NCBI GenBank assembly: GCA_003567625.1
Contig: PWZB01000131.1
Location: 1-45,276, forward strand
From: Bacteroidales bacterium
GTDB taxonomy: Bacteria; Bacteroidota; Bacteroidia; Bacteroidales; UBA7960
Direction of reading: 5' to 3'
Length of the DNA stretch: 45,276 bases
Below, piece by piece: positions 1 to 9,376 of this stretch; the first letter of the stretch is position 1; each line of letters starts with the position of its first letter. The position numbers and the translations under genes were made by a program. The notes under the pieces are model-generated. The model did not search any database and was not told the DNA's origin. It saw only the letters and a list, made by a program, of their open reading frames with translations.

Positions 1-520
1 CGAAGTGAAGGAACTTGTTGAAGAACAGACAAAGGCTGAAACAAAGTGTCAGCGAAGTGAAGGAACTTGTTGAAGAACAGACAAAGGCTGAAACAAAGCG
101 CCAGCGAAGTGAAGGAACTTGTTGAAGAACAGACAAAGGCTGAAACAAAGCGCCAGCGAAGTGAAGGAACTTGTTGAAGAACAGACAAAGGCTGAAACGA
201 AGCGCCAGCGGAGTGAAGGAACTTGTTGAAGAACAGCCAGAGGCTGAAACAAAGCGTCAGCGGAGTGAAGGAACTTGTTGAAGAACAGACAAAGGCTGAA
301 ACAAAGTGCCAGCGGAGTGAAGGAACTTGTTGAAGAACAGCCAGAGGCTGAAACAAAGTGCCAGCGGAGTGAAGGAACTCTTTGAAGAACAGCCAGAGGC
401 TGAAACAAAGCGTCAGCGGAGTGAAGGAACTTGTTGAAGAACAGCCAGAGGCTGAAACGAAGCGCCAGCGGAGTGAAGGAACTTGTTGAAGAACAGCCAG
501 AGGCTGAAACAAATTGTCAG
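1..520. repeat. 52-bp direct tandem repeat array, about 10 units plus a degenerate trailing unit (about 521-575); truncated by the window start
   Basis: Unit cg(a/g)agtgaaggaacttgttgaagaacag(acaaa/ccaga)ggctgaaacaaagcgccag starts at 1, 53, 105, 157, 209, 261, 313, 365, 417, 469. Confidence 0.95.
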
Positions 521-620
521 CATAGCGAAGCAACTCGTAAAATAACAGCGAAAACTCAGAACAAAACTCCGGCGAAGTAAAGGGTTTAATAAATTAATAA
601 TAATTTGGTGTGAATCTATC

Positions 621-2339
621 TTAGTGCGAGTCAGTTATATAAAAAGAAATTTCCCTGACAGTTTCATTTCTAAGCATATCTGTAGCTCTTATGGAGATGT
701 TATTAACCTGGCCGGCATAGAATCCTGTAATAGGCTTATTGTAAAGTTGCTCCGGCTGTTCGTTAATACTGTAAAATATTTCATCAGCGCCGGTTTTTTC
801 ATCTGTGGCTGAAAGGTATAGTTTTACATGTGGAGGGTATGTTTGATAGCTGTTATCATCTTCGACATAGACATCGTACGATGGAATGCTGAAATTGTGT
901 GTTATTTCCGGCCCCTGCATGTCAACGTATAAGCTAAAGTTGTCATTGTTGGCATTTTCTACATTATCGAAGGCGGTGTAATTAATATTGTGGTTACCGG
1001 GCTTTTTAATTGAGAAAGGTTCCTCGAAGATTTTTTCCTCGCCCTGGTTGATTCTGTAAACAATGCGGTTTAAACCTGACTCCCTGTCAATGCCAATAAG
1101 CTTTATCTTTGATTTATCGCTGATAAACAATGTGTTCCTGAAATAAATCTGAGGGCCTATTATTTCATAGTCAATTTCCGGAGCGTTGAGGTCAACATAA
1201 GGGATATGTGTTTCATCCTGGTGGTAAGTTCGGCCTTCACTTTTATTATTCACTTTATCAACAGCATAAGTTCTTATGTTTATTTCACCGGAATGGCCTG
1301 ACAGAAAAACAGGCCTTTCATATAGTTCATATTCTTCATCATTTATTGAATAATAGATATCTTTAACGCCGGCTTTATTGTCAACGGCAGTTATTCTTAG
1401 TTGCGACCTTCCCGATGAATACTCTTTTCCGTCTGCAACAAAGCGGTTCCCTATTATTTCTTCTATAATGACAGGAGGGGTTTTATCAACGAAAAATTCA
1501 AAAGATTTCAGGGGTTCTTTATTATCTACTTTGTCTAAAGCATAATATTGCAATGTATGATAACCTTCTGGCAGATTATTAACCGGGATTTTTTCTGAAT
1601 ATTCTTTAGCCGGTTCATCATTTATTGAATAAAATATTTCTTTAACCCCGGTTTGGTCAAACGCTTCAAGGCTGATCTTTGAACGTGGTGAAAGAATGTT
1701 TTCAAATTGATCATCAATGATCTCCAGTTTTGTCTCCGGGGCTGTATGGTCAATTATGGTGATTATTTTTTTGGGCTTTTCAACATTACCTACATTATCA
1801 ACTGCAAAAAAATCAATCTCATAATAACCCTCGCCGTCTAGTAGCAAACTATCTTCGAAGATTTTGTAATCCCGGCTGTTTATGGAATAATAAATACTTT
1901 TTACACCCGATAATTCATCATGGCTAATGAGGTGGATTCCGAAGTCTTTTCCTCCATAGATTGTGTCTTCTTTAATAAACATTGGCATGTCGGAGTACCA
2001 CCCGGTTTCGGGAGTGATTCCGTCAACGGTGAAGTAAAACGGTATGTGTTTGTTTAATTTAGATTTTAAATGTGTAAATTTATGTTTTCCTGAGTTTTGA
2101 AAAATCAATGGTAAACTATCGGGTTTTTCGGGGATTAATTTTACACTTTTTTTTCCCTCCGGGTTATCTGCTATATGTAAAATTACCGGTATTTGAGCAT
2201 TTATAACCGGGTTTTCGAGGCTGTCGAGTATGATTTTTTCCTGAAAACCTGGTAATTGCTTGGCAATTAATGCCTGATGCAGTATTAAAAATAAAAATGG
2301 AATTATATGTTTTAAAAATGCAGATTTCATAAAGGTCAT
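621..2339 (-). CDS. Secreted/envelope protein with five Ig-like / OmpL47- or chitobiase-C-like repeats (GVKxIYYSIN...YxLxxYAVDxVxNxE)
   Basis: 572-aa ORF, N-terminal signal peptide, five internal YYSIN-type repeats; start overlaps the 3' end of the upstream OmpA gene by 4 nt. Confidence 0.8.
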   Translation of the reverse strand: MTFMKSAFLKHIIPFLFLILHQALIAKQLPGFQEKIILDSLENPVINAQIPVILHIADNPEGKKSVKLIPEKPDSLPLIFQNSGKHKFTHLKSKLNKHIPFYFTVDGITPETGWYSDMPMFIKEDTIYGGKDFGIHLISHDELSGVKSIYYSINSRDYKIFEDSLLLDGEGYYEIDFFAVDNVGNVEKPKKIITIIDHTAPETKLEIIDDQFENILSPRSKISLEAFDQTGVKEIFYSINDEPAKEYSEKIPVNNLPEGYHTLQYYALDKVDNKEPLKSFEFFVDKTPPVIIEEIIGNRFVADGKEYSSGRSQLRITAVDNKAGVKDIYYSINDEEYELYERPVFLSGHSGEINIRTYAVDKVNNKSEGRTYHQDETHIPYVDLNAPEIDYEIIGPQIYFRNTLFISDKSKIKLIGIDRESGLNRIVYRINQGEEKIFEEPFSIKKPGNHNINYTAFDNVENANNDNFSLYVDMQGPEITHNFSIPSYDVYVEDDNSYQTYPPHVKLYLSATDEKTGADEIFYSINEQPEQLYNKPITGFYAGQVNNISIRATDMLRNETVREISFYITDSH

Positions 2340-3325
2340 TTTTCTTCAAATGGTATGAAACGGAATTCTGTTCTACGGTTTACAAGATGTTCTTCGTCTG
2401 TACATTCTACACCTTTGTGGCAATGGTTTATTATTTTGGAATCGCCGATGCCTTTTGCAACCAAACGATTGGGTGCAATACCTTTGTTAACCAGGTAATT
2501 TCTTGTTGATTTAGCTCTTCTTTCAGACAAACGTTGGTTATATGCTGATGAACCTTGTGCATCGGTATGTGAGCGTAATTCAATTCTTATTTCGGGGAAT
2601 TCTTTTAATGAAGCGGCAAGCTCATCCAGTTGTTTGCGGGCATCTGCATTAAGCCGGTCACAATCGAATGCAAAATATATGTTTTCCAGTTCGATAACGT
2701 CATCAAGGTTGAAGATAAAATTTGCTTTGTTTGGCTTTTCAGCATTACCCACATTGTCAACAGAAAAGAAAGTAATTTGCTCAAATTCTTCTTTTTCAAA
2801 TATCAGGGGGGTTTCATAAAGTTTATATTCACTGTTGTCAATAGTGTAAAATGTATTATTAACGCCGGAATATTCATCGGTGGCTTGAATTTCAACTATT
2901 ACAGATTCTTCACAATAAAACCTGTTTTCAAAATGCAATATAAGGCCTTTTGTGATCTCAAGCTTGCTTACGGGTGGCGATCCGTCTGCAAATACTTTAT
3001 GGCGGATCTTTTTTCCTGTTTCCGGATCATGATGTATGATAAAGTGTTCTCCATGTCCATCTAGGTACATCGGATTTGCGTGTTGTGAAGGCGATGATAA
3101 AAGATGCTTTGCTTGCGGATCAGATTCGGGTGTAAGAAATAAATAAACAGGCATTTTTTCATTAATAAAAACATTACCGGCAGAATCAACAAAAAAGGTC
3201 TTTTCAGACTCAACTATTTGCTGTGTAAAACTTTGAGTGCTGAAACATAATAAAACAAAATACAATAGTGCTCTGTATAAAAAAAGAAAATTGTGAAGGC
3301 TGGATTTAGCCTGATATTTTATCAT
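2336..3325 (-). CDS. OmpA-family outer membrane protein with one N-terminal YxIDN-type repeat
   Basis: C-terminal IYFAFDCDRLNADARKQLDELAASLKEFPEIRIELRSHTDAQGSSAYNQRLSERRAKSTRNYLV...NRRTEFRF is a classic OmpA/peptidoglycan-binding domain; signal peptide. Confidence 0.9.
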   Translation of the reverse strand: MIKYQAKSSLHNFLFLYRALLYFVLLCFSTQSFTQQIVESEKTFFVDSAGNVFINEKMPVYLFLTPESDPQAKHLLSSPSQHANPMYLDGHGEHFIIHHDPETGKKIRHKVFADGSPPVSKLEITKGLILHFENRFYCEESVIVEIQATDEYSGVNNTFYTIDNSEYKLYETPLIFEKEEFEQITFFSVDNVGNAEKPNKANFIFNLDDVIELENIYFAFDCDRLNADARKQLDELAASLKEFPEIRIELRSHTDAQGSSAYNQRLSERRAKSTRNYLVNKGIAPNRLVAKGIGDSKIINHCHKGVECTDEEHLVNRRTEFRFIPFEEK

Positions 3326-3508
3326 TAATTAATATTTTTAAGATATATTCTTATTTAATTTTAACGTTTAAATCATTTAACTATTATATTCGGTAAGATT
3401 TATGCGTGCCTTATTTGATATGTTATTATTTATAGATTTTTATAATATCAACCAACGTATTTAAGATTTACGGGAAACAGTTGACACTATGATATAAATG
3501 ATCAATTT

Positions 3509-5368
3509 TCAAATCTTAAATCCCATAACGAGTAAATCGTCGAGTTGTTTGTATTTGTTGTTTTTCCAGGCTTCAAATCCTTTATCAAGTTTATCTTTTT
3601 GATTTTCGAGTTTATCAATACTATTATCAGAAAGAAATTTACGAAGTCTTCTGGTTGAGAATTTATAGCCGTTAGGTCCTCCGAACTGGTCTGCATAGCC
3701 ATCTGTAAAAAGGTAAAAGTATGTATGGCTGTTAATATTTATCTTGTGGTTGGTGTATTTTCTTTTTGGTTCGGGTTGTATTCCTCCAATAGGGGCAGGG
3801 TCGCCTTTTATAAAATGTTCTTTGCCTTTATAAATATAAAAGAGTGGTGCTCTTGCACCTGCATATTCAAGCACTTTTTTGTTTTCTTTAATTAAGCAGA
3901 TTGACAATTCCATACCGTCGCGGTTGTCGTTTTTATGTTGTCTTAGCGAATGTCTGATTGATGTATGTAGCTCTTCAAGGATTTGCCCTGCCGATTTAAC
4001 GCCTTTTAATGTGATGTTTTCCAGCAGGTTAATACCAATCATTGACATAAATGCTCCGGGTACGCCATGGCCGGTGCAGTCAACGCAAGCGATTACGAAT
4101 CCTTTTTCCGGTATATTATTTGGTTTACCGGAATTTATAATTTGAACTTTGGAAAACCAGAAAAAATCGCCGCTGACAATATCGCGTGGCTTGTAAAATA
4201 TAAAACTATCAGGAAGAAAATTTTTCAGGTTTTCTTCATCCGGGAACATAGCTTTCTGTATCCTTTGTGCATATGCTATTGATGAACTTATATTTTGGTT
4301 TTGTTTTTTTATCTGGAAATAAGTTTTCTTTAATTCTGTGTTTTTTTGAACAATTTCATCGCGTTGTTTTAAAATTTCTTCATTTCTTTTAGAAAGTAAA
4401 CGATTGGCTTTTTTCTTTTGCAGATAGTTGTAAAGAATTAATGCAGCTACAATTGCAAGCAAAAAACCCAAAATGATCAATCCGTTACGTACAGCACGTT
4501 GTCTTCGGAGCTTTTCTTCCTGGAGCAACCGTTCTTTATTAAGCAGGTCTATTTGCAGCTGTCTTTCGAGTGATATTTGTTCGACTTCATCAAGGGTTTT
4601 GCGGGTGATCTGCAGATCTTTTTCACGTTCTGTAAGTTCTTCCCGGGTTAATCGTTTTTCGGTTTCGGCTTTTTCGACTTTGGTTTCGGCCCGTGAAACA
4701 TCTTCGCTTGCCTCCCTGCGTGTTCGTTCCATTTGCTCTCGCTGAAGATGCCTTTCCAAAGCATAAAAAATATCAAAATATTCCTTGGATTTGCTGTCTT
4801 TTCCAAGCCGTTCATAAACCTGTGCCAGCATTGCACAACTGGTTCGCAGAAGTGTTATGTCGTTAATCTCCCTGGCAATTGATTCGGCTTCTTCTAAAGC
4901 AACTATTGACCCCTCGTAATCATTTTTTTCATTTCTGACATTAGCCAAATTTATCAATCCGCTGGCAATATCATACCTTCGGTTTTGTTGTCGTGAAATT
5001 TCAAGATTAAGCTTAAAATAATTTTCCGATTTTTGATATTCGCCTTTGTCAAAATATATTTGCCCAAGATTATTATATATGTGTTTAATGGCATTAACAT
5101 TTCCTATTTCTTCGTTTGCATCAACAGAAGCAATAAAATTAGCGGCGGCTTCTTGCAACCGGTTGTTTTCCCAATAATAAAAAGCCAGCTTGTTGTAAAA
5201 CCTTGCAGCTTCAGAATAATTACCCTGGGAAAAGTTTTCGGCAGCATGTTTTTCCCAGGTTGCGGGATCGTTTTCCCGGATGCCGGAAAATGCCGAATAT
5301 GAAAATGCAGTAGTAAATACCGAAAATCCCAAAATAAGTAAAAACAGATTCAGTATTATTTTATACAT
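3509..5368 (-). CDS. TPR-repeat membrane protein with C-terminal PP2C/SpoIIE-type serine phosphatase domain
   Basis: TPRs, coiled coil, TM (GLIILGFLLAIVAALILYNYL), then YKPRDIVSGDFFWF...ACVDCTGHGVPGAFMSMIG...LFTDGYADQFGG. Confidence 0.9.
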   Translation of the reverse strand: MYKIILNLFLLILGFSVFTTAFSYSAFSGIRENDPATWEKHAAENFSQGNYSEAARFYNKLAFYYWENNRLQEAAANFIASVDANEEIGNVNAIKHIYNNLGQIYFDKGEYQKSENYFKLNLEISRQQNRRYDIASGLINLANVRNEKNDYEGSIVALEEAESIAREINDITLLRTSCAMLAQVYERLGKDSKSKEYFDIFYALERHLQREQMERTRREASEDVSRAETKVEKAETEKRLTREELTEREKDLQITRKTLDEVEQISLERQLQIDLLNKERLLQEEKLRRQRAVRNGLIILGFLLAIVAALILYNYLQKKKANRLLSKRNEEILKQRDEIVQKNTELKKTYFQIKKQNQNISSSIAYAQRIQKAMFPDEENLKNFLPDSFIFYKPRDIVSGDFFWFSKVQIINSGKPNNIPEKGFVIACVDCTGHGVPGAFMSMIGINLLENITLKGVKSAGQILEELHTSIRHSLRQHKNDNRDGMELSICLIKENKKVLEYAGARAPLFYIYKGKEHFIKGDPAPIGGIQPEPKRKYTNHKININSHTYFYLFTDGYADQFGGPNGYKFSTRRLRKFLSDNSIDKLENQKDKLDKGFEAWKNNKYKQLDDLLVMGFKI

Positions 5369-5388
5369 AATACAAAAAAATAAAATTA

Positions 5389-5763
5389 TTAAGAAATCGC
5401 CTTAAAGTTAAAATCCAGTTTTGTCATTTTTGCGAAATCTTTTCCCTCTTCAAGCATATCTTCATCATGTGTTTTGTAATTCCATATTATTTTCAACTTA
5501 TGGTCAATTAATAATTTTTTCAGTACCATTAATAATTCAAGTATCTTTTTTGATGAAGATGAATTAAGATATATAAATCCAAATTCTATTGTCGTTTTTG
5601 GCCTTGGATTTTCAATATATTTTTTCACCCATTCAATCAAAGGATCATAAAAAGTATCAACATTTTCGGGCAAAGACCTGCCATTGATTTCAATTACTCC
5701 CTTTTCAGCATCACAAAAAATGCTGGGGTTATCTTCCGACTCAACTACATAATAGTTTTCCAT
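5389..5763 (-). CDS. SiaC-family (DUF1987) regulatory phosphoprotein; likely start at internal Met (MENYYVV)
   Basis: FCDAEKGVIEINGRSLPENVDTFYDPLIEWVKKYIENPRPKTTIEFGFIYLNSSSSKKILELL matches the DUF1987/SiaC fold pattern; ORF track extends to 5811. Confidence 0.8.
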   Translation of the reverse strand: MENYYVVESEDNPSIFCDAEKGVIEINGRSLPENVDTFYDPLIEWVKKYIENPRPKTTIEFGFIYLNSSSSKKILELLMVLKKLLIDHKLKIIWNYKTHDEDMLEEGKDFAKMTKLDFNFKAIS

Positions 5764-6091
5764 ATTAATGCTTGTAGTGTCAATTTTTGAAAAAACAAAA
5801 ACTTTAGACAAAACTTATTTTGACCATTACAAAGTTATTTGATTTTTTTTTTTAAACATTAGTAAAACACTTAAATTGCTTTTACGTAATTGCCTTGTTT
5901 ACATCTATAAAACGGGTTAACTTGATTTTTTTGTTATAAAAAAATATTTTTATTGTATTAATGCTTAATGATGTTTATTGTTTTACGATTAAAAAGTTTT
6001 ATACAAAATTTGTTGAGATAAATTTGTAATTTAGCATTTGTTCTGTACAATAATTTTAAATGATATTTTAATTAACTAACCTGTTTTTCAA

Positions 6092-6790
6092 ATGACTAAG
6101 AAAAAGATCGTAGTTTTAACAGGTGCAGGTATTAGTGCAGAGAGTGGTATAAGTACTTTTCGGGACAGCGGTGGTTTATGGGAGAAGTATGACATTTCGG
6201 AGGTTGCTACACCTGGGGCTTGGGAACGTAACATGGATCTGGTTATTGATTTTTATAATTCGCGTCGTAAACAGCTTCATGAGGTGAAGCCCAATGCCGG
6301 TCATTATGCATTGGTTAAACTTGAAGAGAAGTATGATGTGGATATAATCACTCAAAATGTTGATGATCTTCATGAACGGGCGGGATCATCCAAAGTTTTG
6401 CATTTGCATGGTGAATTAAAAAAGGTTCGCAGCTCGGTTGATGAAAATCTTGTTTACGAATTGAAGGGGTGGGAAATGAAAAAAGGCGACACTTGTGAGA
6501 GGGGGTCGCAATTGCGTCCGCATATTGTTTGGTTTGGAGAGCCGGTTCCTATGATACCCAGGGCAGCTGAAATAACTTCAACTGCTGACATTTACATTAT
6601 TATAGGCACTTCATTGAATGTTTATCCGGCAGCCGGCCTGGTTAATTATGTAAAACCCGGGGTTCCCATCTATATCATTGATCCGGGCGAAGTCTACGCA
6701 ACTCACATTCCAAATGTTAAATTTATAAAGGAAAAAGCCGGCCATGGCACCCCGAAACTTGTCGAAGAATTGCTATCCAAAGCTGGGTGA
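6092..6790 (+). CDS. cobB: NAD-dependent protein deacylase, SIR2 family
   Basis: GAGISAESGISTFRDSGGLW, TQNVDDLHERAGS, LHGEL, VWFGEPVP, IGTSLNVYPAAGL. Confidence 0.93.
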   Translation: MTKKKIVVLTGAGISAESGISTFRDSGGLWEKYDISEVATPGAWERNMDLVIDFYNSRRKQLHEVKPNAGHYALVKLEEKYDVDIITQNVDDLHERAGSSKVLHLHGELKKVRSSVDENLVYELKGWEMKKGDTCERGSQLRPHIVWFGEPVPMIPRAAEITSTADIYIIIGTSLNVYPAAGLVNYVKPGVPIYIIDPGEVYATHIPNVKFIKEKAGHGTPKLVEELLSKAG

Positions 6791-7335
6791 TTGATATGCG
6801 AAAATTATCAATGGATGAGCTCAAAAGGCTTAATGAGGATGAATTCAAAAAAAGGAAGAAATTTCCGTTAGTACTGGTGCTTGACAATATAAGAAGCATG
6901 TACAATACAGGGTCTATTTTTCGTACCGCCGATGCATTTCGTATAGAAAGCATATTGCTTTGCGGTATTACAGCCTGCCCGCCAAATAAAGAAATAGAGA
7001 AAACCGCCCTTGGCGCTACCAGGTCAATGAACTGGAAATATTATAAAAAAACGGAAGAAGCCGTGCTGAAACTTAAAGAAGAAGATTATACAATAATAGC
7101 TATGGAGCAAGTGGAAAACTCGGCTTCTTTAAATTCATTCCAACCTGAGGAAAATAATAAATATGCTGTTGTCTTTGGAAACGAAGTGAAAGGCGTGCAG
7201 GATAACACGCTTAAATTATGTGATCGCTTTTTGGAAATACCACAGTTCGGAACAAAACATTCTTTTAATGTCAGCGTCACCGCAGCCATAGTGATATGGG
7301 ATTTTTATACCAAGTTATTACCGGATATCAATTAA
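6787..7335 (+). CDS. TrmH/SpoU-family RNA methyltransferase
   Basis: LVLDNIRSMYNTGSIFRTADAF...ALGATRSMNW...VFGNEVKGV...FNVSVTAAIVIWDF; 4-nt overlap with the upstream gene (GTG at 6787 or ATG at 6796). Confidence 0.92.
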   Translation: MIDMRKLSMDELKRLNEDEFKKRKKFPLVLVLDNIRSMYNTGSIFRTADAFRIESILLCGITACPPNKEIEKTALGATRSMNWKYYKKTEEAVLKLKEEDYTIIAMEQVENSASLNSFQPEENNKYAVVFGNEVKGVQDNTLKLCDRFLEIPQFGTKHSFNVSVTAAIVIWDFYTKLLPDIN

Positions 7336-7429
7336 AGGTATAAAAATATTTTATACAGTAAATTATTTATAAACTTGCAGTTATATAAGTGACATTTTCT
7401 GGCGGAGAGTTTATACAGTTGAAAATAAA

Positions 7430-8260
7430 ATGGTTTTGTATATGCCAAAAGGAATAAAATCTTTAAAAATAATTTACAACACATTACGATATAACTATCT
7501 GATGCGTAAAAAAAGTGTAACAGCAAAATCAGATCTACGATTATTGGAAGATGTGTTGGATAGATACAGTGAACAAAACACAGTTTTTGTACATATAGGC
7601 TTAAGCCAGATAAAAAGTGCATACCGGGTTAACCCATATGATTTTGTTATGGATGTTTTAACAAAAAGATTTGAAAACATTATTACACCGGGATTTACTC
7701 CATCTTTTAGAAAAACAAGCCTTTATCATAAAAAATACTCCAGGCCGGAGTATGGAATGTTTTCGTGGTTGTTTCTCGGTGATGCAACATACAGAACTGA
7801 CGATCCGATTTATTCATTACTGGTTCGTGGCAGTTATGACTTTGAAAACAGTTATGCGAAAGAAACTTTTGGTGTCGGGAGTTGTTTTGAACAACTCGAC
7901 AAAGACAATATCCTTTGCCTGAATATCGGAACAAAGTGGGCGGTAAGTTCTCAAATCCATTTTTCGGAGTATAAAAATATGGTTCCTTATATAAATAAAG
8001 CTGAATACAACGGAATAATATATTATGATGAACATAAGCATAAAGATATATCTGTGGTTAATTATGTTAATAATTACTGGTTTAACAAATTTGTATCGGT
8101 TATCTGGAACAGGTATAAAATATCAAGACATTTGTTGAAAAGCGGGATTCTGGATTATTATGATCTTGACGGTGTTAGGGTTTATGCATTTAAGTTGAGG
8201 GATTTAAGGGTGTTTTTGGATGAAAAACTGGGCAAAGACCCTTATTATTTACTTACATAA
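7430..8260 (+). CDS. AAC(3)-like N-acetyltransferase, probably acting in surface polysaccharide synthesis
   Basis: VFVHIGLSQIKSAYRVNPYDFVMDVLTKRFENIITPGFTPSFR...YSRPEYGMFSWLFLGDATYRTDDPIYSLLVRG resembles AAC(3) family architecture; adjacent to flippase. Confidence 0.6.
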   Translation: MVLYMPKGIKSLKIIYNTLRYNYLMRKKSVTAKSDLRLLEDVLDRYSEQNTVFVHIGLSQIKSAYRVNPYDFVMDVLTKRFENIITPGFTPSFRKTSLYHKKYSRPEYGMFSWLFLGDATYRTDDPIYSLLVRGSYDFENSYAKETFGVGSCFEQLDKDNILCLNIGTKWAVSSQIHFSEYKNMVPYINKAEYNGIIYYDEHKHKDISVVNYVNNYWFNKFVSVIWNRYKISRHLLKSGILDYYDLDGVRVYAFKLRDLRVFLDEKLGKDPYYLLT

Positions 8261-9202
8261 CATTTCTGCATTTTCTCCCATTATTTGTTTCAGCTTGTTT
8301 CCGGGTAATCTTGCTCTGCGGATAACCTCTTCAAATGGTAGTTTATATTCATTATCGGTTCCGAAAAGCAACTTTTCACAGAACTTATTAAGGAATTTTT
8401 TTGTAAAAGCGGGGTCCCGTTTTAATGCATAAAAGCCACTTTTGCCTGAAATATCAGCATAAAGGTTATCGTAATTTTCAAGCAAACTCACGGTTATACC
8501 TTTTTTTTTGATTTTACCTTTTCCTAAGGTCAGGTATGGGTCAGGGTTTTTTTCAAGCTGGTTCCAGAAAGCAGGACCATGTGCTATGAAATTCACATCG
8601 GGATATTGTCTGAGGCGGTATTCTAAACCGGCTAAATCCATCATATATCCCGGAAAATAGTGAAGCCTGCTTTGAAAGGTTTTTTTAAAAAAACCGGTTT
8701 TGTTGATAAACTTTTCTATATATTTTCTGGAAAGTCCATTAAAAGCTCCATTTAGCAGCTTATCAAGTAAATTATTGAATAGGTTGTTTCGTTTGATAAA
8801 GAAGTGATAATTGCTTTCTTCCATATGAAATACCACGGGCATCCGTAGTTCTTGAAGTCCGTCAAGCACATTTTCTATTTCATTGTCAAGCCATTTATAA
8901 GTTACTTTCAGTTCGCCGCATCCTTCAACACCTTTTGAATGATAATATTTCATAATGCTTTTCCAGTCGGGTCTTCCGGGGTCGGGTGCGTAAAAAGGCA
9001 CGATTCTGTCAGGGTGTTTTTGGTATAACTTAAGGATATCTTCTATCGTAAGATTCTCGTATAAGTCTTTAAAAGCGGGGTGCTTTTCTTCCCATGTTAA
9101 CAACCAGCATTTTTCAATGTTTTCGGAATCCATATAATTCATTATTCCTTCTGCATCGAATCCATAGAAATTAACATGTAAGTGAGAATCTATCTTTTTC
9201 AT
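8249..9202 (-). CDS. Amidohydrolase family (Amidohydro_2-type TIM barrel) protein
   Basis: MKKIDSHLHVNFYGFD..., GCGELK, VVFHMEES, NFIAHGPAFW, LFGTDNEY. Confidence 0.8.
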   Translation of the reverse strand: MKKIDSHLHVNFYGFDAEGIMNYMDSENIEKCWLLTWEEKHPAFKDLYENLTIEDILKLYQKHPDRIVPFYAPDPGRPDWKSIMKYYHSKGVEGCGELKVTYKWLDNEIENVLDGLQELRMPVVFHMEESNYHFFIKRNNLFNNLLDKLLNGAFNGLSRKYIEKFINKTGFFKKTFQSRLHYFPGYMMDLAGLEYRLRQYPDVNFIAHGPAFWNQLEKNPDPYLTLGKGKIKKKGITVSLLENYDNLYADISGKSGFYALKRDPAFTKKFLNKFCEKLLFGTDNEYKLPFEEVIRRARLPGNKLKQIMGENAEMLCK

Positions 9203-9376
9203 ATATTAAAAATATCTTATAAGATAACGGTTATATGATACAGATAATTTTGTTTATACTGTATTGCTAAATTAAATAAAATCTCGAAGTTTGATAATAG
9301 ATTGAATAGTTTTGTGTATTCCCCGTTTTTTTTCAATATATAAAATTACTCATTTTGTGCAAACCTGGGCAATCTT

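Noticed and set aside
49-408. 119-aa minus-strand ORF in the tandem array
   Set aside because: Repeat length (52 bp) shifts frame every unit; the open frame follows from the lack of stop codons in most repeat copies, with no start context or family resemblance.
1-520. CRISPR array candidate
   Set aside because: Units are contiguous 52-bp direct repeats with no unique spacers and no cas genes in the window.
2630-3064. 144-aa plus-strand ORF antisense to the OmpA gene
   Set aside because: Shadow ORF opposite a well-supported CDS, no recognisable domain.
7430-8260. Aminoglycoside resistance gene call
   Set aside because: AAC(3)-like fold is plausible but the flippase context suggests amino-sugar acetylation; resistance not supportable from sequence alone.
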